13,256 nucleotides of DNA from DAORHV01 sp964513925 (lineage in GTDB: Bacteria; Patescibacteriota; Gracilibacteria; Peribacterales; Peribacteraceae). The number at the start of each line of letters is the position of its first letter. The first letter of the stretch is position 1. The stretch lies in assembly GCA_964513925.1 (NCBI GenBank), contig CAZENR010000025.1, positions 1 through 13,256 on the forward strand. The letters are read 5' to 3'. The translations under genes and the position numbers were made by a program. Of this stretch, positions 1-5,780 are shown in pieces. Below the pieces are notes generated by a model. The model was not told the DNA's origin and searched no databases. It saw only the letters and a list, made by a program, of their open reading frames with translations.

Positions 1-28
1 GTAGGTTCGAATCCTGCCGGGCGCACCA
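1..28 (+). tRNA. tRNA, 3' part only (cut by window start)
   Basis: The window opens inside a tRNA. Positions 1-5 (GTAGG) and 13-17 (CCTGC) form a five-pair T stem around the loop TTCGAAT. Positions 18-24 (CGGGCGC) are the 3' half of the acceptor stem, 25 is discriminator A, and 26-28 is an encoded CCA. The anticodon lies outside the window, so the amino acid cannot be read. The acceptor sequence would suit a tRNA whose 5' end is GCGCCCG. Confidence 0.9.
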
Positions 29-30
29 GT

Positions 31-95
31 TTCGTTGTGTAGCTGGATAGAGCATCAGCTTGCGGAGCTCAAGGGTTCGAAACCCTATCAGCAGC
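31..95 (+). pseudogene. Decayed tRNA-Arg-like relic
   Basis: Just after the intact tRNA end lies a sequence with tRNA landmarks but broken architecture. TAGCT...GGATAGAGC (40-53) resembles a D arm that has lost about five nucleotides of CAGTT. TCAGC-TTGCGGA-GCTCA (55-71) is an anticodon arm with one C-C mismatch, and its loop would give anticodon GCG (Arg). GGG-TTCGAAA-CCC (73-85) is a T arm with no room for a variable loop. The flanks (about 33-39 and 88-94) do not form a seven-pair acceptor stem and there is no CCA. It is most likely a degenerate tandem copy of a tRNA gene and not functional. Confidence 0.6.
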
Positions 96-120
96 CTGAA
101 GAACGGCATGACATTCACAT

Positions 121-1488
121 TCAACCCTGGCGCTTCTCCGCGTAGTGCTTCAGCATCTTTCGCGTGGACCATGCCTTGGCGTGCTTCATGTCCAGGCCCA
201 ACAGTCCGGCGATCGCCGCGATCTGCTCGTTCGTATCAGCTTCAATCTCCAACAATGGCGGAAGCTGGTGGCCTTCGTCCACAACACGGTCGATGTCTAC
301 AGATGCACCGCTGAGGCTAAACGAATGGCGGTGCTTGTCCACCTCGCGATACGGCTTCATGCCCAGACCCAGCAACAGTTTCTGCATTTGCAGGTACTGC
401 GCCGGACCGTGTTGCAGCACGTCAATTTCGTGCTCCATGCAGACGCGCACACCGTGCTTGTCGCTCAGCTTTTCCTTGGCGGTCAGGGCCACCTCGTCGG
501 TGGCTACCTTGTGCCGCAGCCGCCAGGAACGATTCTTGTCACGGAGCGTGTTGTCGTCGTAGTCGTAATACTGGGCCAGGATCCGGCCGTTGTACTTCTC
601 CGTAGCACCCAGTTCGTGCAGGCGGCGCAACACGGCATCGACATCGATTTCCAGGAACTTCGTCTCACGCTCGGTCTTGGCCGCACTCTCGATGGACAAA
701 ATGCCCCCTAGCTCCGGGCCGCCATACGTGAATTCGATGGCACCCAATGCCTCGCGGATTCGCGCTCGCAGAGGCTCCTTCATGCTCAAGCGACGCTTCT
801 TCCAGCGAATGTCGGCATCGGGATGCTCGCCGGAATCTGCCATCAGCGTGAAATCATGCAATCCTCCCAGAGCCTGGTTCGCACCTTTCAGCTGCGCGTT
901 GAGCGCCAGGAACTCCGGCGATAGGTTCGCGTCTGCAGCCTGACGCGCCAGGCGCACGCCTTTCAGTACATGGAAGATGCGACGGAAACCCTTATTGCGG
1001 ATGTCGTGAAAACGATGAAACGATACATCCTCTTCTAGCAACGCACGCAGAATGCGGATGCGCTCGTGCTCGACGCGGGCGTAGCAAATGACGGCGGGAT
1101 CGAAGGTCAGTGACGCCGACAGTGCGTCGGACTCGGCCTCGAGGTCGGAGATGCTTGTTACCGCACGTTTGCGCATTTTGGCGCGCTTCTTGTCCTTCAT
1201 GTCTACGGGGGCATCTTTGTAGTCGCCGATCCTCTCAGCGGCGCGGCGGAAATGCTTGGGTAGCCCGTCGGCATCGGTTCCCATGCGCAACAGGCTGCGG
1301 AGCGTGATGATGTCAGTGCGCACGCCGTGCAGTAGGCCATCATCGTCGGGCGCTGCCTCCGAAGCCACGACATTGCGGCGCACCTGCGCCAGCACGGCCT
1401 GCACCATCATTGGCAATTCGACCGGTTCCCCCTGGAGGAACACGGGCAATTCTCTCAGTCGAAGAGGAGCAGTGGGAATGCTTTTCAA
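121..1488 (-). CDS. CHAD-CYTH domain protein (reversed domain order)
   Basis: 455 residues, with two domains linked in the literature to polyphosphate and triphosphates. Residues about 30-240 are a helical CHAD domain: a first motif at 54-68 (H54, R57, R64), a second H-x-x-R-x-K motif at 161-166, and the LG..HDF segment near 207-213. Residues about 270-450 are a CYTH (triphosphate tunnel) domain: ExExK at 273-277 (ERETK), basic strand SWRLRHK at 321-327, K-rich strand LTAKEK at 335-340, and acidic strands EHEID (352-356), VDID (397-400) and LEIEAD (413-418). Family knowledge: CYTH enzymes hydrolyse triphosphate compounds with metal, and CHAD binds polyphosphate. Known fusions such as E. coli YgiF carry CYTH first, so this order is unusual. 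The start is a TTG with no Shine-Dalgarno but a promoter immediately upstream. Met27/Met28 are alternative starts, though these would cut the first CHAD helix short. The substrate is not predictable from sequence. Confidence 0.85.
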   Translation of the reverse strand: MKSIPTAPLRLRELPVFLQGEPVELPMMVQAVLAQVRRNVVASEAAPDDDGLLHGVRTDIITLRSLLRMGTDADGLPKHFRRAAERIGDYKDAPVDMKDKKRAKMRKRAVTSISDLEAESDALSASLTFDPAVICYARVEHERIRILRALLEEDVSFHRFHDIRNKGFRRIFHVLKGVRLARQAADANLSPEFLALNAQLKGANQALGGLHDFTLMADSGEHPDADIRWKKRRLSMKEPLRARIREALGAIEFTYGGPELGGILSIESAAKTERETKFLEIDVDAVLRRLHELGATEKYNGRILAQYYDYDDNTLRDKNRSWRLRHKVATDEVALTAKEKLSDKHGVRVCMEHEIDVLQHGPAQYLQMQKLLLGLGMKPYREVDKHRHSFSLSGASVDIDRVVDEGHQLPPLLEIEADTNEQIAAIAGLLGLDMKHAKAWSTRKMLKHYAEKRQG

Positions 1489-1496
1489 AGTTTGGC

Positions 1497-1524
1497 ATTA
1501 TTAATATTTTGACTTAAAAGTCAA
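1497..1524 (-). promoter_or_regulatory. Promoter for the CHAD-CYTH gene, with palindrome
   Basis: On the minus strand, TTGACT (1524-1519, five of six matches to the -35 consensus) and AATAAT (1502-1497, five of six to the -10) are separated by 16 bp. The -35 lies inside an inverted repeat, TTTGACTT-AA-AAGTCAAA (1508-1525), which could be an operator. The -10 ends 8 nt before the TTG start, so the transcript would begin at or within a few nucleotides of the start codon. Confidence 0.6.
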
Positions 1525-1542
1525 ACCGCTTTGCATTCCTCC

Positions 1543-2139
1543 TTAACCGCGCTCCGATAAGAACGTTCTGCGATGCTCGTCACACCGTCTGTTCTTCTGA
1601 ATCGCAGCAAAATGCGCAGGCGTTCCGTACCCCTTGTGCCTCGCAAACCCATACCCGGGAAAGGCTGCATCCATCTCCAGCATCATGCGGTCTCGCGTCA
1701 CCTTGGCCAGTATGGACGCGGCGGCTATACAAGACTCGGTCTGGTCGCCGCGGACAATGGAACTGTGGGGAAAATCGAACCAGAACGCATCGCGCCCATC
1801 CACCAGTACGTACAACGACGCCTCCTGCGTTGCCACGCAGGCCACGGCCTGCTGCATGGCGCGTTCGGTGGCCGCAAGAATGCCGATGGCATCAATATCC
1901 GAAGCCGAAACAACTCCTACTCCCCAAATGCAATGCTTGCAGATCCAGGCATAGGCCGTCTCGCGCTGCGCAGGCGATAGCTGTTTACTATCGGCAATAA
2001 CGATACCGCGCGGCGGTTTTACCGAGAGAATGCATGCGCCTGCCACAACCGGACCGGCAAGTGCTCCCCTGCCCGCCTCATCTACGCCCACGGTACGCGG
2101 GCCAGCCGATGATGCCCTGGAAACACGGCGACGTGCCAT
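1543..2139 (-). CDS. rnhB: Ribonuclease HII
   Basis: 198 residues, a normal full length for RNase HII. The enzyme cleaves the RNA strand of RNA-DNA hybrids and nicks at single ribonucleotides misincorporated into DNA, in the cytoplasm. The family signature is complete: VGVDEAGRG at 17-25 gives D20 and E21, VDG at 113-115 gives D114, and RGD at 130-132 gives D132, 18 residues after D114 as in E. coli. The AASILAKVTRD block follows at 140-150, then GYG and HKGYGT near 162-173. It lies 30 nt downstream of the DoxX-like gene on the same strand. A possible promoter of its own (TGC-TAGGCT) ends 7 nt before the ATG, and no clear Shine-Dalgarno is present. Confidence 0.97.
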   Translation of the reverse strand: MARRRVSRASSAGPRTVGVDEAGRGALAGPVVAGACILSVKPPRGIVIADSKQLSPAQRETAYAWICKHCIWGVGVVSASDIDAIGILAATERAMQQAVACVATQEASLYVLVDGRDAFWFDFPHSSIVRGDQTESCIAAASILAKVTRDRMMLEMDAAFPGYGFARHKGYGTPAHFAAIQKNRRCDEHRRTFLSERG

Positions 2140-2146
2140 GGCTTGT

Positions 2147-2155
2147 AGCCTAGCA
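2147..2155 (-). promoter_or_regulatory. Possible extended -10 element before rnhB
   Basis: Minus-strand TGC-TAGGCT ends 7 nt before the rnhB ATG. The hexamer itself is weak (three of six consensus bases). It is listed because the TGCTA core and the distance to the start codon match stronger examples upstream of ribBA and of the secreted and coiled-coil genes. Confidence 0.3.
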
Positions 2156-2169
2156 GAAGCACGAAGCGG

Positions 2170-3084
2170 TTACTGCTCGGTAGTCAGCACTTTCCACAGG
2201 CGTTTGAACCAGTCGCGGCGCGGAAATACCCAGCGCGACGGATAGCGTTGGCGCATGTACTCCTCGCACGTCACCCACGTGAAGAACACCAGTACATATA
2301 ACGTTCCTTCTCCCGTGATGCCGGTAGTCCACATGGTTTCCTTAAAGATCCAGATGAGCGTCCATGCCAAGCCGGCGTAGATGCGCCAAGGCGTGAACAT
2401 GAACAGCATCACCGCGCTCAAGCACCACCATGGTGCCACCCACAGGTACGGGGCGAGAGCCGGATGTGCGTCCAAAAACCCCATGATCATCTGCTTATAT
2501 GCAGGATGAATGGACATCACATCCTGCTGGAAGTGTGCGTACTGCCAAACGAACTTCTCTACCGATCCATCGCCTACGCCAAAGCGTTGGTGCTGATACT
2601 TTATGCCCAGGAAAATCAGTCCCCATGTCAGCGCGGTCCATGTGCGCGGGCCCATCTTGTCCCGAAAGGCATAGAAGAATCCGAGCCATATGGCGACACC
2701 GCTGAAGACGAAAAATCCGAAACCGTTGATGGTGCCAAGCAAGATATTGGTCTGCAGGAAAATGAGCGCAATACCCGCCCAGCGCACTTGTTTATTGTAA
2801 ACAAGCAGGATGCCAATACATATCTGCAGCGCGATTACCGTGCCGGCAAGGTAGTCCGTATACGGCAGCATGAACCGCATGAATGCGTCGTACCCCCACA
2901 TGGGAAACCCGCTTTCGAGCCAGTAGTTGAAATCGTTTCCCAATGGTGCGGTGCGCGCGCCAAAGAAGCTATCCGTCAGCTTGAAGTAGCCTGCAGCCAC
3001 AAAAAACAAGCCCACGAACGTCTGGGCTACTCTCGGCCACAGGAAGTCGGGGACCGATTGCCGCTTCTTTGGTTTTGGTGACAT
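2170..3084 (-). CDS. DoxX-like multi-pass membrane protein
   Basis: 304 residues with about eight hydrophobic segments (roughly 18-38, 75-96, 101-118, 120-140, 147-161, 210-230, 234-250, 258-273), a basic cytoplasmic start (KPKKR) and a basic tail. The first segment, VGLFFVAAGYFKLTD, resembles the opening of DoxX/DoxD/MauE-type proteins, with G-x-x-K after the first helix. An HTTM-type protein is an alternative assignment. The role is unknown; DoxX relatives are membrane subunits linked to quinone or thiol redox chemistry, so a redox role is inference. The ATG lies 3 nt after the stop of the four-cysteine single-pass gene, so the two are almost certainly co-transcribed and perhaps translationally coupled. 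A short AGG sits just before the ATG, at the end of the upstream gene. Confidence 0.75.
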   Translation of the reverse strand: MSPKPKKRQSVPDFLWPRVAQTFVGLFFVAAGYFKLTDSFFGARTAPLGNDFNYWLESGFPMWGYDAFMRFMLPYTDYLAGTVIALQICIGILLVYNKQVRWAGIALIFLQTNILLGTINGFGFFVFSGVAIWLGFFYAFRDKMGPRTWTALTWGLIFLGIKYQHQRFGVGDGSVEKFVWQYAHFQQDVMSIHPAYKQMIMGFLDAHPALAPYLWVAPWWCLSAVMLFMFTPWRIYAGLAWTLIWIFKETMWTTGITGEGTLYVLVFFTWVTCEEYMRQRYPSRWVFPRRDWFKRLWKVLTTEQ

Positions 3085-3087
3085 AGC

Positions 3088-3570
3088 CTAGAGCTGGGAA
3101 CGGAACCATTCGACGCCGGGCTGCACGTGCAGGTCGCAAGCGTTCTGCGGATCGATGAAATACTGCTTCTTGAAGTACGGACGCGCCCAGGCCACTGTCC
3201 AGCCATCTTTTGTCGTACGACCGCACTGCACGCTGCGCGCCCACATAAGACATGTTTCAAAATTATGCATCGGGGCGCTGTACACGGCACCTGGCCCCAC
3301 GGTACTTGCAATGACCGACTCCGTTTTGACATCGGACTCCGTAGTGGGATTCCTCGAATACACGTCCACGCGGCACCAGCTATCGGTGTACATACCGCCC
3401 CACTGGGTAAACTTCTGGAATCCAAAGATCCCCGGCAGCATCATGAACATGACCACACAGAGTGCGATAACTGCAAAACAAAGCGACCAAGGCCGTAGAA
3501 GGCTTGGCATGCCCGGCACGCGGAACGCAGTCGTCTGCATGACGGAACTCAGTCTGCTCCCGCCAAGCAC
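3088..3570 (-). CDS. Single-pass membrane protein with four extracytoplasmic cysteines
   Basis: 160 residues if the GTG at 3570 is the start, 150 if ATG 3540 is used (Met11). No family is recognised. There is one hydrophobic segment at about 27-49, preceded by basic residues, so the C-terminal ~110 residues should face outside. That part has exactly four cysteines (C66, C107, C116, C145), enough for two disulfides, and is rich in Trp and Tyr. The reading frame ends 3 nt before the DoxX-like gene, suggesting the two products work together at the membrane. The GTG start is favoured weakly by an extended -10-like TGC-CAAAAT ending 11 nt upstream; neither candidate start has a good Shine-Dalgarno. 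Function is unknown. Confidence 0.75.
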   Translation of the reverse strand: MLGGSRLSSVMQTTAFRVPGMPSLLRPWSLCFAVIALCVVMFMMLPGIFGFQKFTQWGGMYTDSWCRVDVYSRNPTTESDVKTESVIASTVGPGAVYSAPMHNFETCLMWARSVQCGRTTKDGWTVAWARPYFKKQYFIDPQNACDLHVQPGVEWFRSQL

Positions 3571-3581
3571 GCAATGCCACT

Positions 3582-3590
3582 ATTTTGGCA
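3582..3590 (-). promoter_or_regulatory. Possible extended -10 element, four-cysteine gene
   Basis: Minus-strand TGC-CAAAAT (four of six -10 consensus bases plus the TGn extension) ends 11 nt before GTG 3570. No convincing -35 was found. It fits the spacing of the other short-leader promoters in this window. Confidence 0.35.
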
Positions 3591-3656
3591 CGACGAAGTA
3601 TGGCCTGGCAGTATTTAGGGCTTTGAAATCTGGTTTCCATGCCGCTTAGAATGCAA

Positions 3657-5039
3657 CTACCGCAAATCGCCGGACTTGGTGACCGGCGGCGTATCGGTAA
3701 GCCCCTGCGTGGGACTCACGCCCGAAGCCACGGCGAACAAGTTGCGTACGAAATTCCAGGCATCCAACAGGAATTGTCCTACGGCATGCACAATACGCAC
3801 GAAGATATTGGATGTATCCGGCGCTTTGAGCAACTTGCCTTGCGGATCGCAAAAAGACCGGTAGTCATCGGGGAACTGCGGGCAGAATGAACGGAATTTT
3901 TCCGGATCATACGTGGAGCGCTGCATTGCCACTCCCAGACTGCGGTAACAAGACGTACGCTGACCGGCATTCTCGGCTAGCAACGAACACAAGCGCAACG
4001 CCTGCGGTTCGCGGTTGTAGTTGAGTGAGTCTTCAATAATGCCCGCCACGCAGTTATCGTACTCGTCCTTGGGGAACATATCGCACAGGTCGATCGAACT
4101 TTCCACCAACTTCGACTCATCGAACTTATCGCCCAAAATGACTGCCTGCCACCCCGGAGTGCCGGCAAGTTGCCCCAACCCTCTGGTGCATGCTGCGCGC
4201 GATCTTGGGTCTGCCGCCAGGCATTCGGCGGCGGCTTTGCCTACGTCGTGATCGTGCATGCGCAGCAAATACGATGCATGGTTGTAATAGCACTCCCACT
4301 GGTACTGCATTTCCATGTGTTTACAAGGCTGCAACGGATCGCTGCGGACGAACACGCCGGGAACATCCTCGCCGCGAAGGAACGAGTTCACATTCTCCAT
4401 GAAGGTACCCTGCCAGCAGCCCTCACGACGAAAGCCGCCCTCCGGCAGCTGATTACATTTCTCGAGTACGCCGTCTAGATCGTAGGCATACGACAACATG
4501 AATCCGTGTCCCACGCCGTGGTAACAGAAGAAGCGCTGGTTCTCCGGCGCGGATTCGCAGGTATCGCGAGCCGCGGCTACCGGATCGTCTGCCTGGGCAA
4601 GAATGACCTCAAAGAACCCGTGCTGACATCCGTAGTAGTACGCATTGGTACAGCGCAAAAACGCCTCTCCCGACGTACCGTGCGTCTTGGCCAACTGCCT
4701 GCCGATGACATGCGCAAGTTCGTGTGCATCGGTGGAAATGCCATATTCGATGTGCTGCGTCATGATGTCATCGAGCACCGTAAACGCCATCACCGGCCCC
4801 ATGGTATCGGTAGCGGAACGCAGCAATGCCTCGGCGCAGCGGTACCCGGGCTCGCACAGGCCACGGTAACAATCGATGCGGCTTTCGGGAGTTTCGGGAT
4901 TCAGGCACTCCTCAATGCCGTCTTGCACTTGCTGCAAATCCACCTCCGACTCCTGCGCCTCTTGCCCGAACGCGGCCGTAGGCAGCATGCACAGCATGCA
5001 ACCCATGAGAGCCGGGAGAAAGAAGGCAGAGCGTTTCAT
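3657..5039 (-). CDS. Secreted protein with HExxH motif and paired-cysteine repeats
   Basis: 460 residues from ATG 5039, chosen because it begins a clear signal peptide (MKRSAFFLPALMG..., cleavage likely near AFG-Q, residues 25-26). The open frame continues upstream of this ATG, but across the divergent promoter region and antisense to the transaldolase gene. The mature part contains HELAH at 106-110, an HExxH-type zinc motif, followed by CQHG at 138-141 and CYHGVGHG at 172-179, giving further candidate metal ligands (H140, H174, H178). From about 45 onward, cysteine pairs 11-13 residues apart recur: C45/C57, C161/C172, C195/C208, C239/C250, C273/C284, C319/C330, C351/C364, C386/C397. Repeat starts lie 32-46 residues apart, as expected of disulfide-stapled helical hairpins. 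A hydrophobic or amphipathic segment at about 411-440 may touch the membrane. I recognise no named family. The protein could be a metallopeptidase or a metal-binding repeat protein; activity is not established by the motif alone. Confidence 0.85.
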   Translation of the reverse strand: MKRSAFFLPALMGCMLCMLPTAAFGQEAQESEVDLQQVQDGIEECLNPETPESRIDCYRGLCEPGYRCAEALLRSATDTMGPVMAFTVLDDIMTQHIEYGISTDAHELAHVIGRQLAKTHGTSGEAFLRCTNAYYYGCQHGFFEVILAQADDPVAAARDTCESAPENQRFFCYHGVGHGFMLSYAYDLDGVLEKCNQLPEGGFRREGCWQGTFMENVNSFLRGEDVPGVFVRSDPLQPCKHMEMQYQWECYYNHASYLLRMHDHDVGKAAAECLAADPRSRAACTRGLGQLAGTPGWQAVILGDKFDESKLVESSIDLCDMFPKDEYDNCVAGIIEDSLNYNREPQALRLCSLLAENAGQRTSCYRSLGVAMQRSTYDPEKFRSFCPQFPDDYRSFCDPQGKLLKAPDTSNIFVRIVHAVGQFLLDAWNFVRNLFAVASGVSPTQGLTDTPPVTKSGDLR

Positions 5040-5050
5040 GAAAGGGTGCG

Positions 5051-5059
5051 ATTGTAGCA
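5051..5059 (-). promoter_or_regulatory. Extended -10 promoter of the secreted-protein gene
   Basis: Minus-strand TGC-TACAAT: the hexamer matches five of six -10 bases and carries the TGn extension, which can replace a -35. It ends 11 nt before ATG 5039, predicting a leader of only a few nucleotides. No Shine-Dalgarno lies in between. Confidence 0.6.
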
Positions 5060-5075
5060 GTGCGGGTGCTGCGCC

Positions 5076-5081
5076 TATACT
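5076..5081 (+). promoter_or_regulatory. -10 element for the transaldolase-gnd pair
   Basis: TATACT matches five of six -10 bases. A poor -35 (TTGTAG, 5052-5057) would sit 18 bp upstream and overlaps the divergent -10 of the secreted-protein gene. Transcription from about 5088 would leave a pyrimidine-rich leader of roughly 20 nt without a Shine-Dalgarno before ATG 5107. Confidence 0.5.
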
Positions 5082-5106
5082 ACGCCCACCTTCCCCGCTC
5101 ACTCCA

Positions 5107-5757
5107 ATGAAACTCTTCCTCGATACTGCCAATGTAGAACAGGTAGCCGAAATCGCCGCCTGGGGTGTTCTGGACGGCGTGACTACCAATCCCAGCCTGG
5201 TGGCCAAAGAAGGAAAAGACTTTAAAAAAGTGGTACTGGAGATGTGCAAGCACGTGCCCTGCGTAAGCGCACAGGTCACTGCCGCCGACTTCGAGGGTAT
5301 GCGCAAGCAGGGAGAGGAGTACGCCGGTTGGCACAAGAACATCTACGTAAAAGTACCCATGACGGTGGAAGGCCTGAAAGCAGTGAAGCATTTCAGCTCC
5401 AAAGGCATTCGCACCAACGTCACCCTGGTGTTCTCTTCGGCACAAGCAGTGCTTGCAGCAAAGGCTGGCGCCACCATCATCAGCCCGTTCATCGGCAGAC
5501 TGGATGACATCGGCGAGAACGGCATGACGCTCATTGCCGAAATTCTGCAAATCTGGCGCCAGTACAACTTTGCAACCGAAGTGCTCGTGGCATCCACGCG
5601 TCACCCACGACACATTCTGGATGCAGCCATACTGGGAGCGCACATCGCCACAATTCCATACGACGTCTTTACCAAGTTGCCCAAGCACACCCTTACGGAT
5701 ACGGGCCTCAAGAAATTCCAAGAAGACTGGCAGAAAGTGCAAGCCAAGACCAAGTAA
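5107..5757 (+). CDS. tal: Transaldolase, TalC/FSA-type
   Basis: 216 residues, the usual size of the small TalC/fructose-6-phosphate aldolase subfamily. Transaldolase moves a dihydroxyacetone unit between sugar phosphates in the non-oxidative pentose-phosphate pathway, in the cytoplasm. Visible motifs: FLDTAN at 4-9 (D6), GVTTNPSL at 24-31, the Schiff-base lysine K82 in YVKVPMT (80-86), TNVTLVFS at 103-110, SPFIGRLDD at 126-134, and ASTRHPRH at 162-169. SPF.GRLDD (F128) is the transaldolase form, whereas E. coli FsaA has Tyr here. The residue before V57 is Gln56 (VSAQV), as in FsaA, whereas B. subtilis TalC has Glu. The active site is therefore mixed, so whether the activity is mainly transaldolase or aldolase is open. 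A longer open frame exists upstream, but ATG 5107 gives the family N-terminus exactly. gnd follows after 23 nt. Confidence 0.95.
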   Translation: MKLFLDTANVEQVAEIAAWGVLDGVTTNPSLVAKEGKDFKKVVLEMCKHVPCVSAQVTAADFEGMRKQGEEYAGWHKNIYVKVPMTVEGLKAVKHFSSKGIRTNVTLVFSSAQAVLAAKAGATIISPFIGRLDDIGENGMTLIAEILQIWRQYNFATEVLVASTRHPRHILDAAILGAHIATIPYDVFTKLPKHTLTDTGLKKFQEDWQKVQAKTK

Positions 5758-5780
5758 CTACCTCCGTCCCCCTCCCTTCC

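Noticed and set aside
145..711. Long plus-strand open frame of 188 codons within the CHAD-CYTH gene
   Set aside because: It is a shadow of the minus-strand gene; the translated sequence has no family features, while the minus strand has complete CHAD and CYTH motifs.
4876..5106. Upstream extension of the transaldolase frame
   Set aside because: It is antisense to the secreted-protein signal peptide and crosses both promoters; ATG 5107 gives the exact family N-terminus.
5040..5342. Upstream extension of the secreted-protein frame
   Set aside because: It is antisense to the transaldolase gene, and ATG 5039 starts a perfect signal peptide just after a -10 element.
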